From positions 581,001 through 645,000 of the forward strand of contig JASPKZ010007283.1 of assembly GCA_030220185.1 (NCBI GenBank): a DNA stretch of 64,000 bases. Direction: 5' to 3'. Position numbers and translations under genes: made by a program. The notes under the pieces are model-generated. The model was given only the letters and a program-made list of their open reading frames with translations. It had not been told where the DNA came from and did not search any database. Shown piece after piece: positions 1 through 10,497 of the stretch. Position 1 is the first letter of the stretch, and each line of letters starts with the position of its first letter. The stretch is from Diploptera punctata. Lineage: Eukaryota > Arthropoda > Insecta > Blattodea > Blaberidae.

Positions 1-840
1 AGGGTTTTATAAATAAAAAACGAGGGGAAAAATTATAATAAAATATCTTAGAAATGATTTCACATCAATATATTCTTCAATCTATGAGGACACACTTACG
101 AAATCTTATATAATATCACAAACAACTTTGTTAGTTTCAACCTAATGGGACACTCTTATGAAAACTTATATAATCCAAACACATTAAGATGAGTAGAAGA
201 AAACATCTTACACAATGTGGCCCTGATAGAACTAGGAATAAAAGATTGGGTAAGAAAATAGGGTTTCCGTTAGTTTTGGGAATGGAGAAAGGTAGAGATG
301 ATAATATAAAAAGGCTGGGTTTTTGGTAGGAAAGGTAGAACGATCTGGAGGACCAAGAGGTCCTTCAGGGGGGAGGAGGCAGCTCTACATGGATAAGATG
401 CTTTTTTTATCACTCTAAAAAGTTCAAGTTTTCTAAAATGGTAATTTTCAGAAGAAAAATAATATTTTTTGACCAAAGGATCAAATAACTTAGAAAATTT
501 TATTAATGTATGATTTTAAGAAGACCTAAGGGTCAAGCAAGATGAATAATAACCTAATGTTGAACTTTTAAATGGGTTTTCTACCTCTGAATATTAACAA
601 AGATAATTGTTCGGCTCAAATCAACATGGCGATTTTAGCTGGTTTTAATCACTTGAATGTATGTTTTGTCTAATCTTTTCTTTACGTTTGTTATTTTTAA
701 TAAACACTGTTAATATTTGTCTCACTGTATTTATATGTAAAGATGTCCCACCAAAAAAACCAAGGCCAACCGTTCGGGCCAAAGACCACTTAAATCTTAG
801 TGATCCCTTTTACGCTACGTTACGGCTGGGCTTAACTTCC
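1..840. other. Unassigned AT-rich sequence
   Basis: No coding region, RNA gene or repeat family could be recognised here. Two loosely similar stretches near 60-110 and 120-180 (both run AAA/AAT CTTATATAAT) hint at an old local duplication. It may be intron of the gene whose exons start at 3033, or intergenic DNA. Confidence 0.5.
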
Positions 841-865
841 AGTGTAACAATTTTACAAACGAAAT

Positions 866-1251
866 TCTGGGCTTTCTATGGGATATCCTCTATCACCCTT
901 TTTAGTCAATTTATTTATAGGAAGTTTAGAGCAGAAAATAACAAGTGGACATCCTTTAATTTTTAAATTTTGGCGTAGATACGTTGACGATGTAATTGCT
1001 ATTGTGCACATGGCTATTGTGAATCACAAACAAATAGAAGATACTTTAAAGCTTTTGAACATTCAGAGTAGGACTATAAAATTGATCATGAAAACTGAAA
1101 ATGATAGACAAATCCCATTTTTAGATCATACTTTAAGAAGAAATGGAGAAAATATGATAGAATTTGGAATTTATAGAAAGTATACACATATAGACAACTA
1201 TATTAAAGCTTCAGCATTCAACCATTTTGCTCACAAAGTATTCAATAATTA
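866..1251 (+). pseudogene. PLE reverse transcriptase fragment
   Basis: The translation contains SGLSMGYPLSPFLVNLF followed by FWRRYVDDVIAIV, the YxDD catalytic box of reverse transcriptase, then IPFLDHTL and IEFGIYRKYTHIDNYIKA, the PLE thumb region. The N-terminal third of the RT is missing. The frame stops at 1250, where a pLTR hairpin has been inserted. The RT would copy PLE RNA at a nicked target. This copy is dead: truncated, interrupted, and without the endonuclease in frame. Confidence 0.85.
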
Positions 1252-1550
1252 AATTATTTTTAGTCTGTTCTTGAACAAATCAACATTAATATTGAGGTAA
1301 GATGAACAGACTAAAAATAATTTAATTAAAATATCCTCAAAATATCACTTCCTAAAATAAAATATTAATTACAACTTCATAAGTTACAAGGAAAAAAAAA
1401 ACAGAAATTGCGTTTGTGTTGTGAATAATGGAAAACAAGACAAGAACAAATCAACATTAATACTGAGGTAAGATGAACAACCTAAAAATAATTTATTTAA
1501 AATAACCTCAAAATATCATTTCCTAAAATAAATTATTAGCATTCAATGGT
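1247..1550. repeat. PLE pLTR hairpin fragments inserted in PLE-1
   Basis: TTTTTAGTCTGTTC at about 1255 and GAACAGACTAAAAA at about 1303 form an inverted repeat around a TTGAGGTAAGATG donor-like motif. A diverged second copy lies at 1440-1540 and ends TATCATTTCCTAAAAT. GTATTCAAT on the left and GCATTCAAT on the right look like a diverged target duplication, because RT homology resumes at 1546 (AFNGLTHRLVNIP). The same terminal family recurs at 41187-41275 and 47812-48038. Confidence 0.6.
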
Positions 1551-1879
1551 TTGACACACAGATTGGTAAATATACCTATGAGTAAAGAAAATTATGAAAA
1601 AGAAAACAAAATACATAATTAATGTTGCAATAGATAATGGTTATGAAGAAAATATGGTATACAAGAAAATAAATAAATATAAAAACAAAAATTAATTAAT
1701 GAAAGCACGCTTATAAAAGAAACAGAAAAAATAAAATTCAAGAAATTCACTTACCATCCATTGAAACACCATAAGTTTCAAAACATTTTCAAAAAGTTTA
1801 ATATAAGATTGGCTATGAAGAACAAATTCAGCCTTAATAGTAGATAAGTAAAACCAATAAAAATGAAAGAAATGAAGAA

Positions 1880-2272
1880 GAAAACAAATCAGGAATTTAT
1901 GAGATCAAATGAAGGGATTGTGACAAAATTTATGTTGGAAAAACAAAAAGAAATTTGAAAACAAGGGTGAAAGAACATCTTAAAAATGTCAAAAATGAAG
2001 AAGTGGAAAAGTCAGCAGTAGCTGCTCATGCTTGGTCCAAAAAACATTTAATTGAATCAAAAGCCAGTCTAATTAAACAAATAGATAAACAACAAGAACT
2101 CACAGTTTGGGAAAAAATCCACATTCAGAAAAACAAAGGAAAACTTATGAACTTCGAAATTCCTGCAAATTCTGACCTGATCCAGAGGTCCATCAGTCCA
2201 TCAACAGGGGGAAGGAGAAGAGTTTATTCTGATCGACATGACAGCAGTAGCCAAGATTGTACTGAAGATTAG
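1880..2272 (+). pseudogene. PLE GIY-YIG endonuclease fragment
   Basis: Decayed GIY-YIG nuclease domain: a GIYEI-like segment at about 1895 and VGKTKRNLKTRVKEHL near 1935-1980. The helical tail NEEVEKSAVAAHAW and TVWEKIHIQKNKGKLMNFEIP follow. In PLEs this domain nicks the target DNA for priming. The 1955-2272 part is open, but the core upstream is frameshifted. Confidence 0.8.
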
Positions 2273-2306
2273 ACCATTGATGGTCTCGAAATTGCAATCT
2301 ACTTAG
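2255..2306 (+). ncRNA. Hammerhead ribozyme-like motif at PLE-1 3' end
   Basis: CTGAAGA at 2262-2268, then stem II AGACCA/TGGTCT (2271-2276 with 2281-2286, loop TTGA), then GAAA at 2288-2291. Stem III is ATT/AAT (2291-2293 with 2296-2298), and C2299 is the nucleotide before the predicted cut. Stem I is GTA/TAC (2259-2261 with 2300-2302). All type I hammerhead core positions are met. Extra unpaired bases at the foot of stem II and a short stem I may limit activity. Confidence 0.6.
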
Positions 2307-2635
2307 AAGATTTATATAAGGAGAGGTAGGAAACATTTGATTTTACCATTTCTTTCAACTTTCATAATTTTCCTAATTTTCGTGTTTCTAAATTTTTGTA
2401 ATCTGTACTTTTGCATTTATCACTTCCAGTCATCCATCTCTGTTGGTAATTTATTCAGAATGAATGATTTAATAGATCTAAAATAAATTCATATATATAC
2501 ATATACATATACATATATTAAAACTAAATAGAATTGTAATAATATAGGTAATTAGAATCAGAGATATAATTTTTTGATTACAAATTACTGAAATTCTTAA
2601 GTGATTCCTCTTTTTATTTAATTTTTAAAGGAAGT

Positions 2636-2780
2636 GACACTATGAGCTTTATTTCAATTAATAGAAGTTAGAATATTTTTGACTCACCTCATATTTATAG
2701 ATTCCTGGAAGAAATCTTGTATCGAAACATTGGTCTTCAAGAAATCTACAAATGTGAGGTGAGTCATGAATATTCTAAGT
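2636..2780. repeat. PLE pLTR-type hairpin
   Basis: GAATATTTTTGACTCACCTC (about 2672) is repeated in inverse as GAGGTGAGTCATGAATATTC (about 2756). Both arms carry a donor-like AGGTGAG. The loop holds CTGGAAGA...GAAACATTGGTC, a degraded hammerhead core with one extra base. GGAAGTGACACTATGAG at 2631 matches the outer edge of other pLTRs. Confidence 0.5.
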
Positions 2781-3032
2781 CCTGTTGATTGATTCATCAT
2801 TGTTTAATAATTTGTTTGTTATATAGTTCTAGAATGAAATTGGGTCCTCAGAAGCACTAAATTGTATAGATGTGTAGGCTATATTTAATGTATAGTCACT
2901 GAACAAATTTAAGCTATTATGGACTAATATACATTTTTTATTGTTCCATGTGACATTGTTTACTCAACATAATAATGTTTGTGCTGTATTACTTGTTCCA
3001 CTATATCTGCTCATGTGTTCTTTTTAATGAAG

Positions 3033-3327
3033 GAATGGAACGAGATCCTCAAGATGGCAAAAATTAAACATGAGAGTTGTAATGTAACAGCACATATGTA
3101 TCCTATCATGCTTGGTCATGTTTATGAGCTCTCTGTGGCAATTGAAAACTACAACAACAGAAACCTTGTGTCCACTGCAGAAGCCTTCTTGCCACTTCGA
3201 CAGAGAATCTATGGAGTTCTCTTGTATGAAAATCCTGATACAGCTCATGTTAATGAATTGTGTATTCAGAGCAACGAGTGTCCTGGTGAAGCAACTCAAA
3301 TTCCTATAAAATTAATCACTCATATAG
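3033..3327 (+). CDS. Asteroid-like gene, internal exon (first in window)
   Basis: An internal exon of 295 nt, read phase 0 at its start and phase 1 at its end. The acceptor is TTCTTTTTAATGAAG before 3033 and the donor is G|GTAAGT after 3327. It encodes EWNEILKMAKIKHESC... and ends PIKLITHI(G/E). Features are GHVYELSVAIENYNNRNL and FLPLRQRIYGVLLYEN, reminiscent of the region after the nuclease core in Asteroid/ASTE1-type proteins (FEN1/XPG fold). The split G codon is completed exactly by the exon at 13414. The frame stays open upstream, so the true 5' edge is less certain than the donor. The family assignment is from pattern memory and is moderate. The exon itself is well supported by frame, splice sites and amino-acid composition. 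Confidence 0.75.
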
Positions 3328-3926
3328 GTAAGTTGTTGTACTTCCCCTTTTTTAAATGAGTTCTTTTAAGATGTTCTTATGTCTACGTTTACACTATCTC
3401 ATCTTCACAAGCAGAATCATGACATCACCACAATCCAGTTCTTTCTACTTATTTTTATGAATTCACATATTTCTGTACAAAATATTTGACACTTTTTACA
3501 AAATTGTTATAAATGTTGGGAACTAATGATATTTCTTGTTGATATGCCTCACACCAATTTGTGTTATTTTTAAACTTTATATTAATACAAAAATATATGT
3601 ATTATTTACTATTTATGTACCATATTCCCCAGAATGGGGACAAGTGATTAGATGAAGAAGAATATAATTCACACCCTGGTGAGAATAACGCCACAACTCA
3701 TTTTACAGTACTGGTGCAGCAAAAACAAAGATCACTTACTTTGTGAAATCAAAGCTCAAATATTACAACATATATCTTTATTAGTTAGTATTTTATACTT
3801 TTAAAATATCTTCATAATTATTTATCCATGTCTAGAATAAATTGTGCTTTGGGTTGTGTCACTCTTGCTGAACAGAACATGAAAATTGTGCTACTTTTAT
3901 CTTTATGTCAATAATTATAATAATTA

Positions 3927-4183
3927 AATATTGCTCATTTGCTGCAACAATGTCATAATTAAAAAATTGTCAATTGTGAGTTACTGGTACTATATGAAAG
4001 ACAAAACTCAGTTCTGTATTCAGGAAGAACGACATAAACTATTGTATACAATGAGTTGGTATAGTAATTTGATGTTTGTGACAAATACCGGCAAAATTAT
4101 ATGGATTTCAAACCTTTATATGCTTCTCCTGAAAAACTGTGTTTTTTGAGATATGACGTTGTTGCAGCAGCAAATGAGTGATA
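3927..4183. repeat. Foldback (MITE-like) element
   Basis: Terminal inverted repeats of about 33 bp: ATTGCTCATTTGCTGCAACA on the left and its near inverse TGTTGCAGCAGCAAATGAGT on the right. The right arm has a 3-bp GCA expansion. The interior is AT-rich with no conserved coding. Confidence 0.6.
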
Positions 4184-4239
4184 TAATGCATGATAAAAAC
4201 AAGGCTATTAATGAATACATGTTATTGGTAGAAAAGTAC

Positions 4240-4385
4240 AATAGTATATTATGATGCGAGAGTGGGGAGTCGTTTTTACAGAATTGAGGAAAATGTTTAA
4301 AAACCGAGCAATAGCGAGGTTTTTAATTTCCGAGATTCTGTAAAACACTTCACAAATGTGCATTGTACATTATTTTTTGTGCGAT
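4240..4385. repeat. Small imperfect inverted repeat
   Basis: GAGTCGTTTTTACAGAATT at about 4267 faces AGATTCTGTAAAACACTTC at about 4333, with AAAAACCGAGC / GCGAGGTTTTT inside. This looks like a short non-autonomous DNA element. Family unknown. Confidence 0.4.
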
Positions 4386-5029
4386 GGTGTTTTCAAAGTG
4401 ATAAATAATAGTAAAAAAATAACATCTTTGTTGGAAATATTAGCATTTATTATAAACAATTGACTAATGTTAACAGTGTGGGCAATGGTTATTAGTTGAA
4501 ACAACAGGAGGCCTTGAGACAGTATCAATAATAAAATGGTGGCAAGTACGTATTTATTGTTTTATATTGTTTCAAATAGAATTCAATTCATTTAAAATGC
4601 AGTGATTTGTTTCATATAATGTATATTAACACTATCTTTTGGATATTTTTTGTATGTACATTGTATGTAGTATATATAGAGGGCAGTGGTTTTACTTCCC
4701 ACCCGAGGTTTCTAATATGTAATATTACAGTATAGTTATTTTTAATACAGTATAGTTATTTAGGATGGCAACCCTGAAATGTAGGAAGTTGAACTTTCAC
4801 TCATGGTCCATTGCTGTAAGTACAACAAAATGCACAATTGCGCAAAAAAGTGTTTTTACATGAAAGATAGTTAGTTATACAACTCTATTGAACAAAAGAT
4901 GGTATGTCAGTTCAAAATGGAATTATAAAGAAGTCCATAAAACTTAGAAATATAGTTGCCTTGATAAGATCAATAATATCTGACTCCTTCCTTTAGGCGA
5001 TAGGAATTTAACTTCTGCATGCCAGAGGT

Positions 5030-5460
5030 CAGAAACTCTAGTAAAACCAATATTAATATATGGCAGTGAAACGTGGACTAAGTTCATTTGAAAAGGTGAT
5101 ATTAAGAAAAATATAAGACCCAATATGTGACAAGGAAGAACGGTGCATAAAATATATCTCTGAGCTCTTTGACAGTTGTATAAGTCTGCTGATGTGGTTA
5201 CATCACTTAAAGTTTCAAGATTGTGATGGGCAGGGCATGTACAAAGAATTACTTAACATGAGATACCCAAGAAAATTATGGAATGTAAATGTGGGTCAAC
5301 CAACACTGAATTAGATGGATGGAATTTTGAAGGATCTAAGGAAGCTGAAAAATTAGGGATGGCAACTGGTTACCAGAGATGATAGGTAGAGAGTTCTGAG
5401 GGAAGCCAAGGATCGAATCTGACTGTAGTGTTTCTGCTCATGACGATGCCAGGGAAAGAC
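5030..5460 (+). pseudogene. LINE ORF2 C-terminal remnant
   Basis: Broken frames give PILIYGSETW, then RLWAGHVQRI and a GST...DGWNFEG stretch. This order (YGSETW, then RWAGHVxR) is typical of the C-terminal end of insect non-LTR retrotransposon ORF2. Several stops and frameshifts show it is dead. Confidence 0.6.
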
Positions 5461-6215
5461 AATCTCCACTTCCATTGTTATTTTTTCTCCCCACTTTAAT
5501 TTTCATAAACTCCTCTTGCTCTATGAATTTTTACAAAAATGACTCTTGGCTCAATCTTAATAACTTTTATATCATTATTTTTAAATGTGTCATTCCTTTT
5601 TATCTTCAGTCTTCTCTTGCTCCTGCATTGTTCTGTCTATGTTCTCTTCTTCACCATCAATACTTCCATTTTTATGTGCTACTTTTTCTATCTCCTGCTA
5701 TATTTCCATTTTGGTCCTTTTTTTGGGGCCATGTCTTCCTCTTCTTGCAGAAATTTAGTGAAATTGAATCTCAAATAATAAATAAGGTCATCTTACCTCA
5801 TAAATATTTCTGTTTCATTTGGCATATTTCAGTATGTTGTCCATACCATCATGAGTTTGTACACTGTTGATTTATATGTTGTCGGCCCTGGATGTCGACT
5901 CCCACTCATCATCTTGTTGACTGAAGGACTTGCAAATCAGATCTTTTTTCCCTGAGAATTTAAAAATTCATAATCTTACTTTTATTCTTCAGGACATATA
6001 TCTTCTTCCAAATGGCAAGCTTTATAGTGTTTTCTAATTGTTATAATAATCTAGTGTTTACATCAATTTTATGTTTTTGTGACCAGATGTGGGCAGCTAC
6101 TGCAGATTTTTCTATTTCTTCATTTTTCACATTTCTTATGTGTTCCTTCGTTCTAACAGTCAGTTTCTCTTTGTTTTAGCTATGTATATTTTATCACAAT
6201 CAACACATTTTATTT

Positions 6216-6928
6216 GACTATTTAACTCATGCCCCAAATAGGAGTCAATGACCAATCACGTTTCAATTATTTCTGTTTTACAACCAATCACAGTCATGTT
6301 TCACCAAATATTTATCAATATTAAATTTACCATATTAAAGAAAGCTCCTCCTTTTTAATATTCTGAACAGGTCTGACCATTATTTTGCAATGACTGACTC
6401 TGTAAGAAATACTGCTACCAGATTGTATATATAGTGCATGGATGTCAACACATAGCGCTTGCAGGAGTTGATATAAAACTTTTGTAGCAATTGATTATAC
6501 CACCAAAAAAAGAAACCACTGTTTGCACTTTCTTAAATGTATTTTTTCCCAGGTAATAATACAGAAAAATATAATTGTCATATTTACATCATACGACATC
6601 AGAAATGAATTAATATACAGTTTGATGTGTTTCATTTTTTCTCCACTAGAGAGCATTCTTACAATATTGCATTCCTTTGGCAATATATAATATGATCTGG
6701 TTGCAGTGATAAACAAAAGAAGCAGCAGATGAAGCTTACCAATCGTATCTCAAACATCACCGTTTACATTAAATATATAAATATTTAAAATAACTATAGT
6801 TAAATAATGATTTGTGAGTAAACGGCTTAATTTTATTCGTTAAATAGTCCTAACAAATGCCACTCTTGATTTCCAAATTCTCTAGATAAATTGGAAATCA
6901 CTCGTGGCATTACTTATGATAAATTCCT
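6216..6928 (-). repeat. Interspersed repeat R1, copy 1
   Basis: About 710 bp, inverse of 54851-55575 over its whole length (shared blocks include GATCTGGTTGCAGTGATAAA and TTGGAAATCACTCGTGGCAT). It splits the GIY-YIG coding region of PLE-2: the sequence before (CATTTTATTTGA) and after (TAAATTCCTGATT) rejoin to a GIYQIKC-type segment. One end carries an internal inverted repeat, GCCACTCTTGATTTCCAAAT / ATTTGGAAATCACTCGTGGC with a short spacer. There is no coding potential. The class is unknown and it is probably non-autonomous. Confidence 0.7.
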
Positions 6929-7051
6929 GATTTTTCCCCCTTCATCAATCCTTTTATTTTTTATTAGTTTTGATTAGTTTATTTAAGCTGAAGTCATTTT
7001 TTGGTGCTAATTAATATTAAATTTGACAAAAGTCTTTTGGAATTTATTGTG

Positions 7052-7601
7052 TGCCCATGTGTAGGCCTAATATGTAAATATTGTCATGAATTGGTGCTGG
7101 GTTTTCCTTTTACTTATTTAGACTTAAATAAACACAGTTGTTATATAAAATTATTCTTTTCACTTTATTTCCTTCTCCACAATTATCACTAAATCTTCAA
7201 ATACAATTTTCTTTCACAACTATTATTTTTTATAACGTTAATCAGATAATCACTTCTAACACAGTTGCAGACACAATACTTCCTCACAGTCTACGTCCCA
7301 ATTTAACTCCTCACCATCCAGCACAAGACTGCGGGACTTTCCGTCCTCACCACATATTTATAGGCGAGTAGACAGAAATTTCCAGGTTCATGAATGAGAT
7401 GTTTTGACATGGAACCATCCAGTCCTCCGAATGTTTCTCAAAATATGGGGAACAGATGTTCCTAGAACTCTCCGGCTCATCAGCCCAGAAATATCGGTGG
7501 ACCCGGACTTGCGATTGGCTACTCACCAATCCAATCCACCAATGCGGGATTTCCCTCGCCGGCCCGCGCAGTTTAAATGATGCTACTGCAACGTGTCACA
7601 A
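7052..7601 (-). repeat. Putative solo LTR in PLE-2
   Basis: A 550-bp insert between PLE homology blocks ending GTGTGCCCA and starting ATATCTTTTT. On the minus strand it starts TGTGACACGTTGC and ends CTACACA, so it has TG...CA ends. A TATAAATA box lies at about 7358-7366 (minus), preceded by a GC-richer stretch. This fits an LTR with its own promoter. No clear target duplication was found, so the boundaries and class are tentative. Confidence 0.4.
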
Positions 7602-8014
7602 TATCTTTTTTTTTTCAATTTGTTTTTCTATTTGAAGAGTGCTTTCATTAATCAATTTTTGTTTCTTTTACGAATCTATTTTTTTTTGTGTATAATTTTT
7701 TCTTCAAAACCATTTTCTTTCGCTTCTTTAATTATGTGCTTTTTCTCTAATTCAAAATTTCCTTGGCTCAAGAGTAAGTTTACCAGTCTATGTGTTAAGC
7801 AATAATTGTGTGCAATTTTGTTGAATCCTGTTGATTTAATATAATTATCCTTGTGTGTTTCTTTTCTGTGAATATGAAATTCTGTTTTCTTTTTTTCTTC
7901 ATTTCTAAACAATTTGAAAATGTACAAATGATACATTTTTGTTCTCTTTATAATTTCTAAAGAGAATTTAATAATTTACCCTATATTCAGGAATTTTAAA
8001 GCATCTTCTATATG

Positions 8015-8245
8015 GTCTATTTTAGGAAGTAATATTTTGAGGTTCTTTTAATCAAGTTTTTTTGAGCCTTGGAAACATCTTACCTCAAATTAATGTTAAT
8101 TTATTCTCGAACATGTTTCGATATAATCTTCTATATCATCAGTCTGGGTAAGCTGAAGATGATATAGAAGATTATATCGAAACATGTTCGAGAATAAATC
8201 AACATTAATTTGAGGTAGATGTTTACAAGGCTCAAAAAAAACTTG
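8015..8245. mobile_element. Solo PLE pLTR hairpin with hammerhead motif (copy B)
   Basis: A 231-bp insert in PLE-2 flanked by ATCTTCTATATG (8003-8014) and ATCTTCTAAATG (8246-8257), a 12-bp target duplication with one change. It starts with the pLTR edge TTTTAGGAAGTAATATTTTG. Long inverted arms (about 8062-8140 and 8165-8240) both contain GAACATGTTTCGATATAATC or its inverse. The minus-strand donor is TCTTACCTCA at 8079. Confidence 0.8.
8150..8192 (+). ncRNA. Hammerhead-like core, copy B
   Basis: CTGAAGA at 8153-8159, stem II GATATA/TATATC, GAAAC at 8179-8183, then ATGTTC giving AC/GU stem III and a NUH site. Only one stem I pair (G with C) is visible next to the core, so stem I is not supported. 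The left arm carries a minus-strand copy with CTGATGA but a 3-nt deletion. Confidence 0.45.
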
Positions 8246-8590
8246 ATCTTCTAAATGTTTTTGTTTTCCTATAGAAATTACGTCATCCACATATCTGCAC
8301 CAAAATTTAAACATCATAGGATATGCTTTTATTATTTGGCATTCAAATTTACTCATAAACAAATTTGCCAAAAAAGGAGATAATTGGTTGCCCATAGAAA
8401 GTCCTAACTTTTGTCTATAGAAATTCTCATTCTAGGTAAAAAAAAACATTTGATCAGTGCATAGTTCAGTCAATTTTAAATATTCTTCTCTGTCCCTGTT
8501 TGTCAACTTTATTTTTGGTTAGTGAAGTAGTGAAAGAAAATGGTTTTGAAGAAAAATTATACACAAAACAAAAAAAAAAAAAGATGAATA

Positions 8591-8913
8591 CCATCCATCC
8601 ATCCATCCATAGTAATTCTGCCCAAGGGCAAGTCTTTCACTGCAATCATAGCATTTTCATGCCATGCTTTGCAGCTTCACTAGGGAATTGTAGGTGTTAT
8701 AGCTTCCCATTGCTTTCCTCACCAGTGAAGGATGATGATGGCCATATGATTTCAGGGACTGTTTGGGCCTTAAAGTTTTCCTGACATTTGTCTTACAGGT
8801 GAGGAAAAACCCCAATAAAAACTTCACCCAGAAAAACTGTCCCGGCCGGGGACCGAACCTGGGCCTGCTGCGTGACAAGCCAGCATGTTACCTCGAGACC
8901 ACAGCGGTGGACC
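8591..8913 (-). mobile_element. SINE-A copy 1
   Basis: A tRNA-derived SINE in minus orientation. The tail is the CCAT repeat at its left, the body is shared with 13668-14014, 53690-53993 and 59493-59802, and the tRNA-like head with B box is at 8850-8870 (inverse GGTTCGGTCCCC). The direct repeat AGATGAATAC flanks it: the left copy is at 8582-8591 and the right copy at about 8914-8923. It is inserted in PLE-3. Confidence 0.85.
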
Positions 8914-9033
8914 TAGATGAATACAAGAAACAAAAATTGATTTATGAAAACACTCTTCAAATTGAAAAGAAATACAGGAAATTCACATATCATCCATGGG
9001 CATACAATACATTATGGAAGATTTTTGTCAAAT

Positions 9034-9564
9034 CATCATCTTCGTGGTAGGCTGTCGGCCTGTTCCGCTCTCAGAATTCTCTGAGAGATACCAGTAATAT
9101 ATTTTTTGTGTTTTTATTATTCATTTCATACATCTCAATGACGGATAAATCATATTTGAAGAGAAAAATTATACACTCAGACCGGGTCTGAGCATGTAAT
9201 TTTTCTCTTCAAATATAATATATTTTTTACTTGGGTGGGCTACCGACCCATCTGCAAAACCCCCTTCCAGGAGGACTAGGTGATTTATGTGATCGAGGTT
9301 TTTTTCCTCTAGAGCAGGTACTTTTACATGGTTAAAGAGACTGCTCTTCCCTTTTGCTGGTTTTCTCTTCTGTCTTCTTTGCCGTTCAGAACATATTGTT
9401 CTTCCACCTCTGAAGTTGTTGGAAATTCCCACATTGGAACTAGTGTGCTTCCCTTTACCTCTTACCAGGCAGCAAGCTAGCAAAAGCCAGACTTCTCTGA
9501 CCTGGTCGTATGGTTCATTAGGTACTGAGCCCCTCCACCACGTCAAGGTCTAGTCCGCATGGGG
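9034..9564 (-). mobile_element. LINE-derived non-autonomous insert
   Basis: Flanked by 14-bp direct repeats GATTTTTGTCAAAT (9020-9033 and 9565-9578), the hallmark of target-primed retrotransposition. Read on the minus strand it starts CCCCATGCGGACTAG and ends with a GAAGATGATGAT tail. The open stretch 9546-9230 (minus) encodes a basic peptide (RQRRQKRKPAKGKSS) of unknown function. GC is higher than the surroundings. A tRNA-module fragment palindrome (about 9140-9220) is nested in it. Likely an internally deleted LINE or a composite SINE. Confidence 0.55.
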
Positions 9565-9607
9565 GATTTTTGTCAAATTTAATATAAAATTAGCACCAAA
9601 AAGTGAT

Positions 9608-10012
9608 ATTTGAAGAGAAAAATTATACGCTCAGACCGGGACTTGAACCCGGGACCCTTGGTTTTCTAGTCCAAGTACTCTACCATTTGAGCTACCTGAG
9701 CAAGTACCGATCTAAACGCAAATTTTTCTCTATATACGTTGTAATTCCCGCCCACCAAATGCTTTGAAGCCTTTGCTTCTATCTTTGCAAATGGCGGCCC
9801 CTATATTAAGAAGATATATTTGGGAATTATACATTACATATATAGATATAGAGAAAAATTTGCATTTAGATCGGTACTTGCTCAGGTAGCTCAAATGGAG
9901 AGCACTTGGACTAGAAAACCAAGGGTCCCGGGTTCAAGTCCTGGTCTGAGCATATAATTTTTCTCTTCAAATATGATTTATCCATCATTGAGATGTATGA
10001 AATTAATAAGAA
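9608..10012. mobile_element. tRNA-module element 1 (inverted pair)
   Basis: A 405-bp insert in PLE-3 between 14-bp repeats CACCAAAAAGTGAT (9594-9607 and 10013-10026). It has ATTTGAAGAGAAAAATTATA at the left and the inverse TATAATTTTTCTCTTCAAAT near the right. A minus-strand tRNA-like body (9635-9708) and a plus-strand one (9880-9953) face each other. The tail is TTTATCCATCATTGAGATGT. The tRNA-like bodies have a good B box (GGTTCAAGTCC) but an irregular anticodon arm. Confidence 0.8.
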
Positions 10013-10454
10013 CACCAAAAAGTGATTTCAGCCTAAATTAACTAATCAAAACTAACAAAAATAAAAGGATTGATGAACGAAAAATATATCAGGAATATAT
10101 CAAATAAAATGTGTTGATTGTGATAAAATATACATGGTAAAACAAAGAGACACTGACCATTTGATTGAAGCAACACATTAGAAATGTAAAAAATGAAGAA
10201 GTAGAAAAATCTGCTGTAACTGCCCATGTCTGGCCAGAAAAACATAAAATTAATGTAAACACTAAATTATTAAAAACAGAAAACACTAAAGAACTCACCG
10301 TTTGGGAGAAGATCTGCATCCTGAAGAATAAAAATAGTATTATGAATTTAGAAATTCCCAGAGAAAAAGATTTCATTTACAAGTTCTTCGGTCAACTAGA
10401 AGATGAAGTGGGTGTGACATCCATGCTCGATAACATAAAAATGAATAGTCTGGA

Positions 10455-10497
10455 TAAGGTGATGATGGTATGAACAACATACTGAAACATGTCAAAT
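10455..10497 (+). ncRNA. Hammerhead-like core at PLE-3 3' end
   Basis: GTGATGA at 10459-10465 (the invariant first C is changed to G), stem II GGTATG/CATACT, GAAAC at 10484-10488, then ATGTC. A related minus-strand copy lies at 5815-5855. The core mutation suggests loss of activity. Confidence 0.4.

Larger units (their letters stand above)
860..2335 (+). mobile_element. Penelope-like element PLE-1, 5'-truncated
   Basis: A degenerate plus-strand PLE. It runs from the middle of the reverse transcriptase through the linker (KKFTYHP-like, about 1738) and the GIY-YIG endonuclease, and ends at a hammerhead-like motif at 2259-2302. The reading frame is broken by stops and by a hairpin insertion at about 1247-1550. 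Element identity rests on the order RT, then GIY-YIG, which is specific to PLEs. Confidence 0.85.
7676..8395 (-). pseudogene. PLE-2 reverse transcriptase
   Basis: Upstream part (8395-8258): MGNQLSPFLANLFM and FWCRYVDDVISI, the catalytic YVDD. Downstream part (7936-7676): FKLFRNEEKKKTEFHIHRKE, DNYIKSTGFNKIAHN and THRLVNLLLS, the RT thumb. The two parts are separated by the hairpin insertion at 8015-8245, which breaks the frame. PLE RTs copy their RNA at a nick made by the GIY-YIG domain. Confidence 0.85.
5785..8515 (-). mobile_element. Penelope-like element PLE-2, minus strand, with three insertions
   Basis: A 5'-truncated PLE reading right to left: RT at about 8395-7676, linker, GIY-YIG (7000-5950), then the 3' pLTR at about 5785-5880 with CATCTTACCTCA (a donor on the minus strand). 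Three elements interrupt it: a pLTR hairpin (8015-8245), a putative solo LTR (about 7052-7601) and an interspersed repeat (about 6216-6928). At its 5' edge it abuts PLE-3 head to head near 8515. The 3' end (5805-5860, minus) matches that of PLE-3 at 10455-10500. Confidence 0.8.

Noticed and set aside
5475..5870. 131-codon hydrophobic open frame
   Set aside because: T-rich composition and no recognisable motif. Its right end overlaps the minus-strand PLE-2 terminus, so the frame is accidental.
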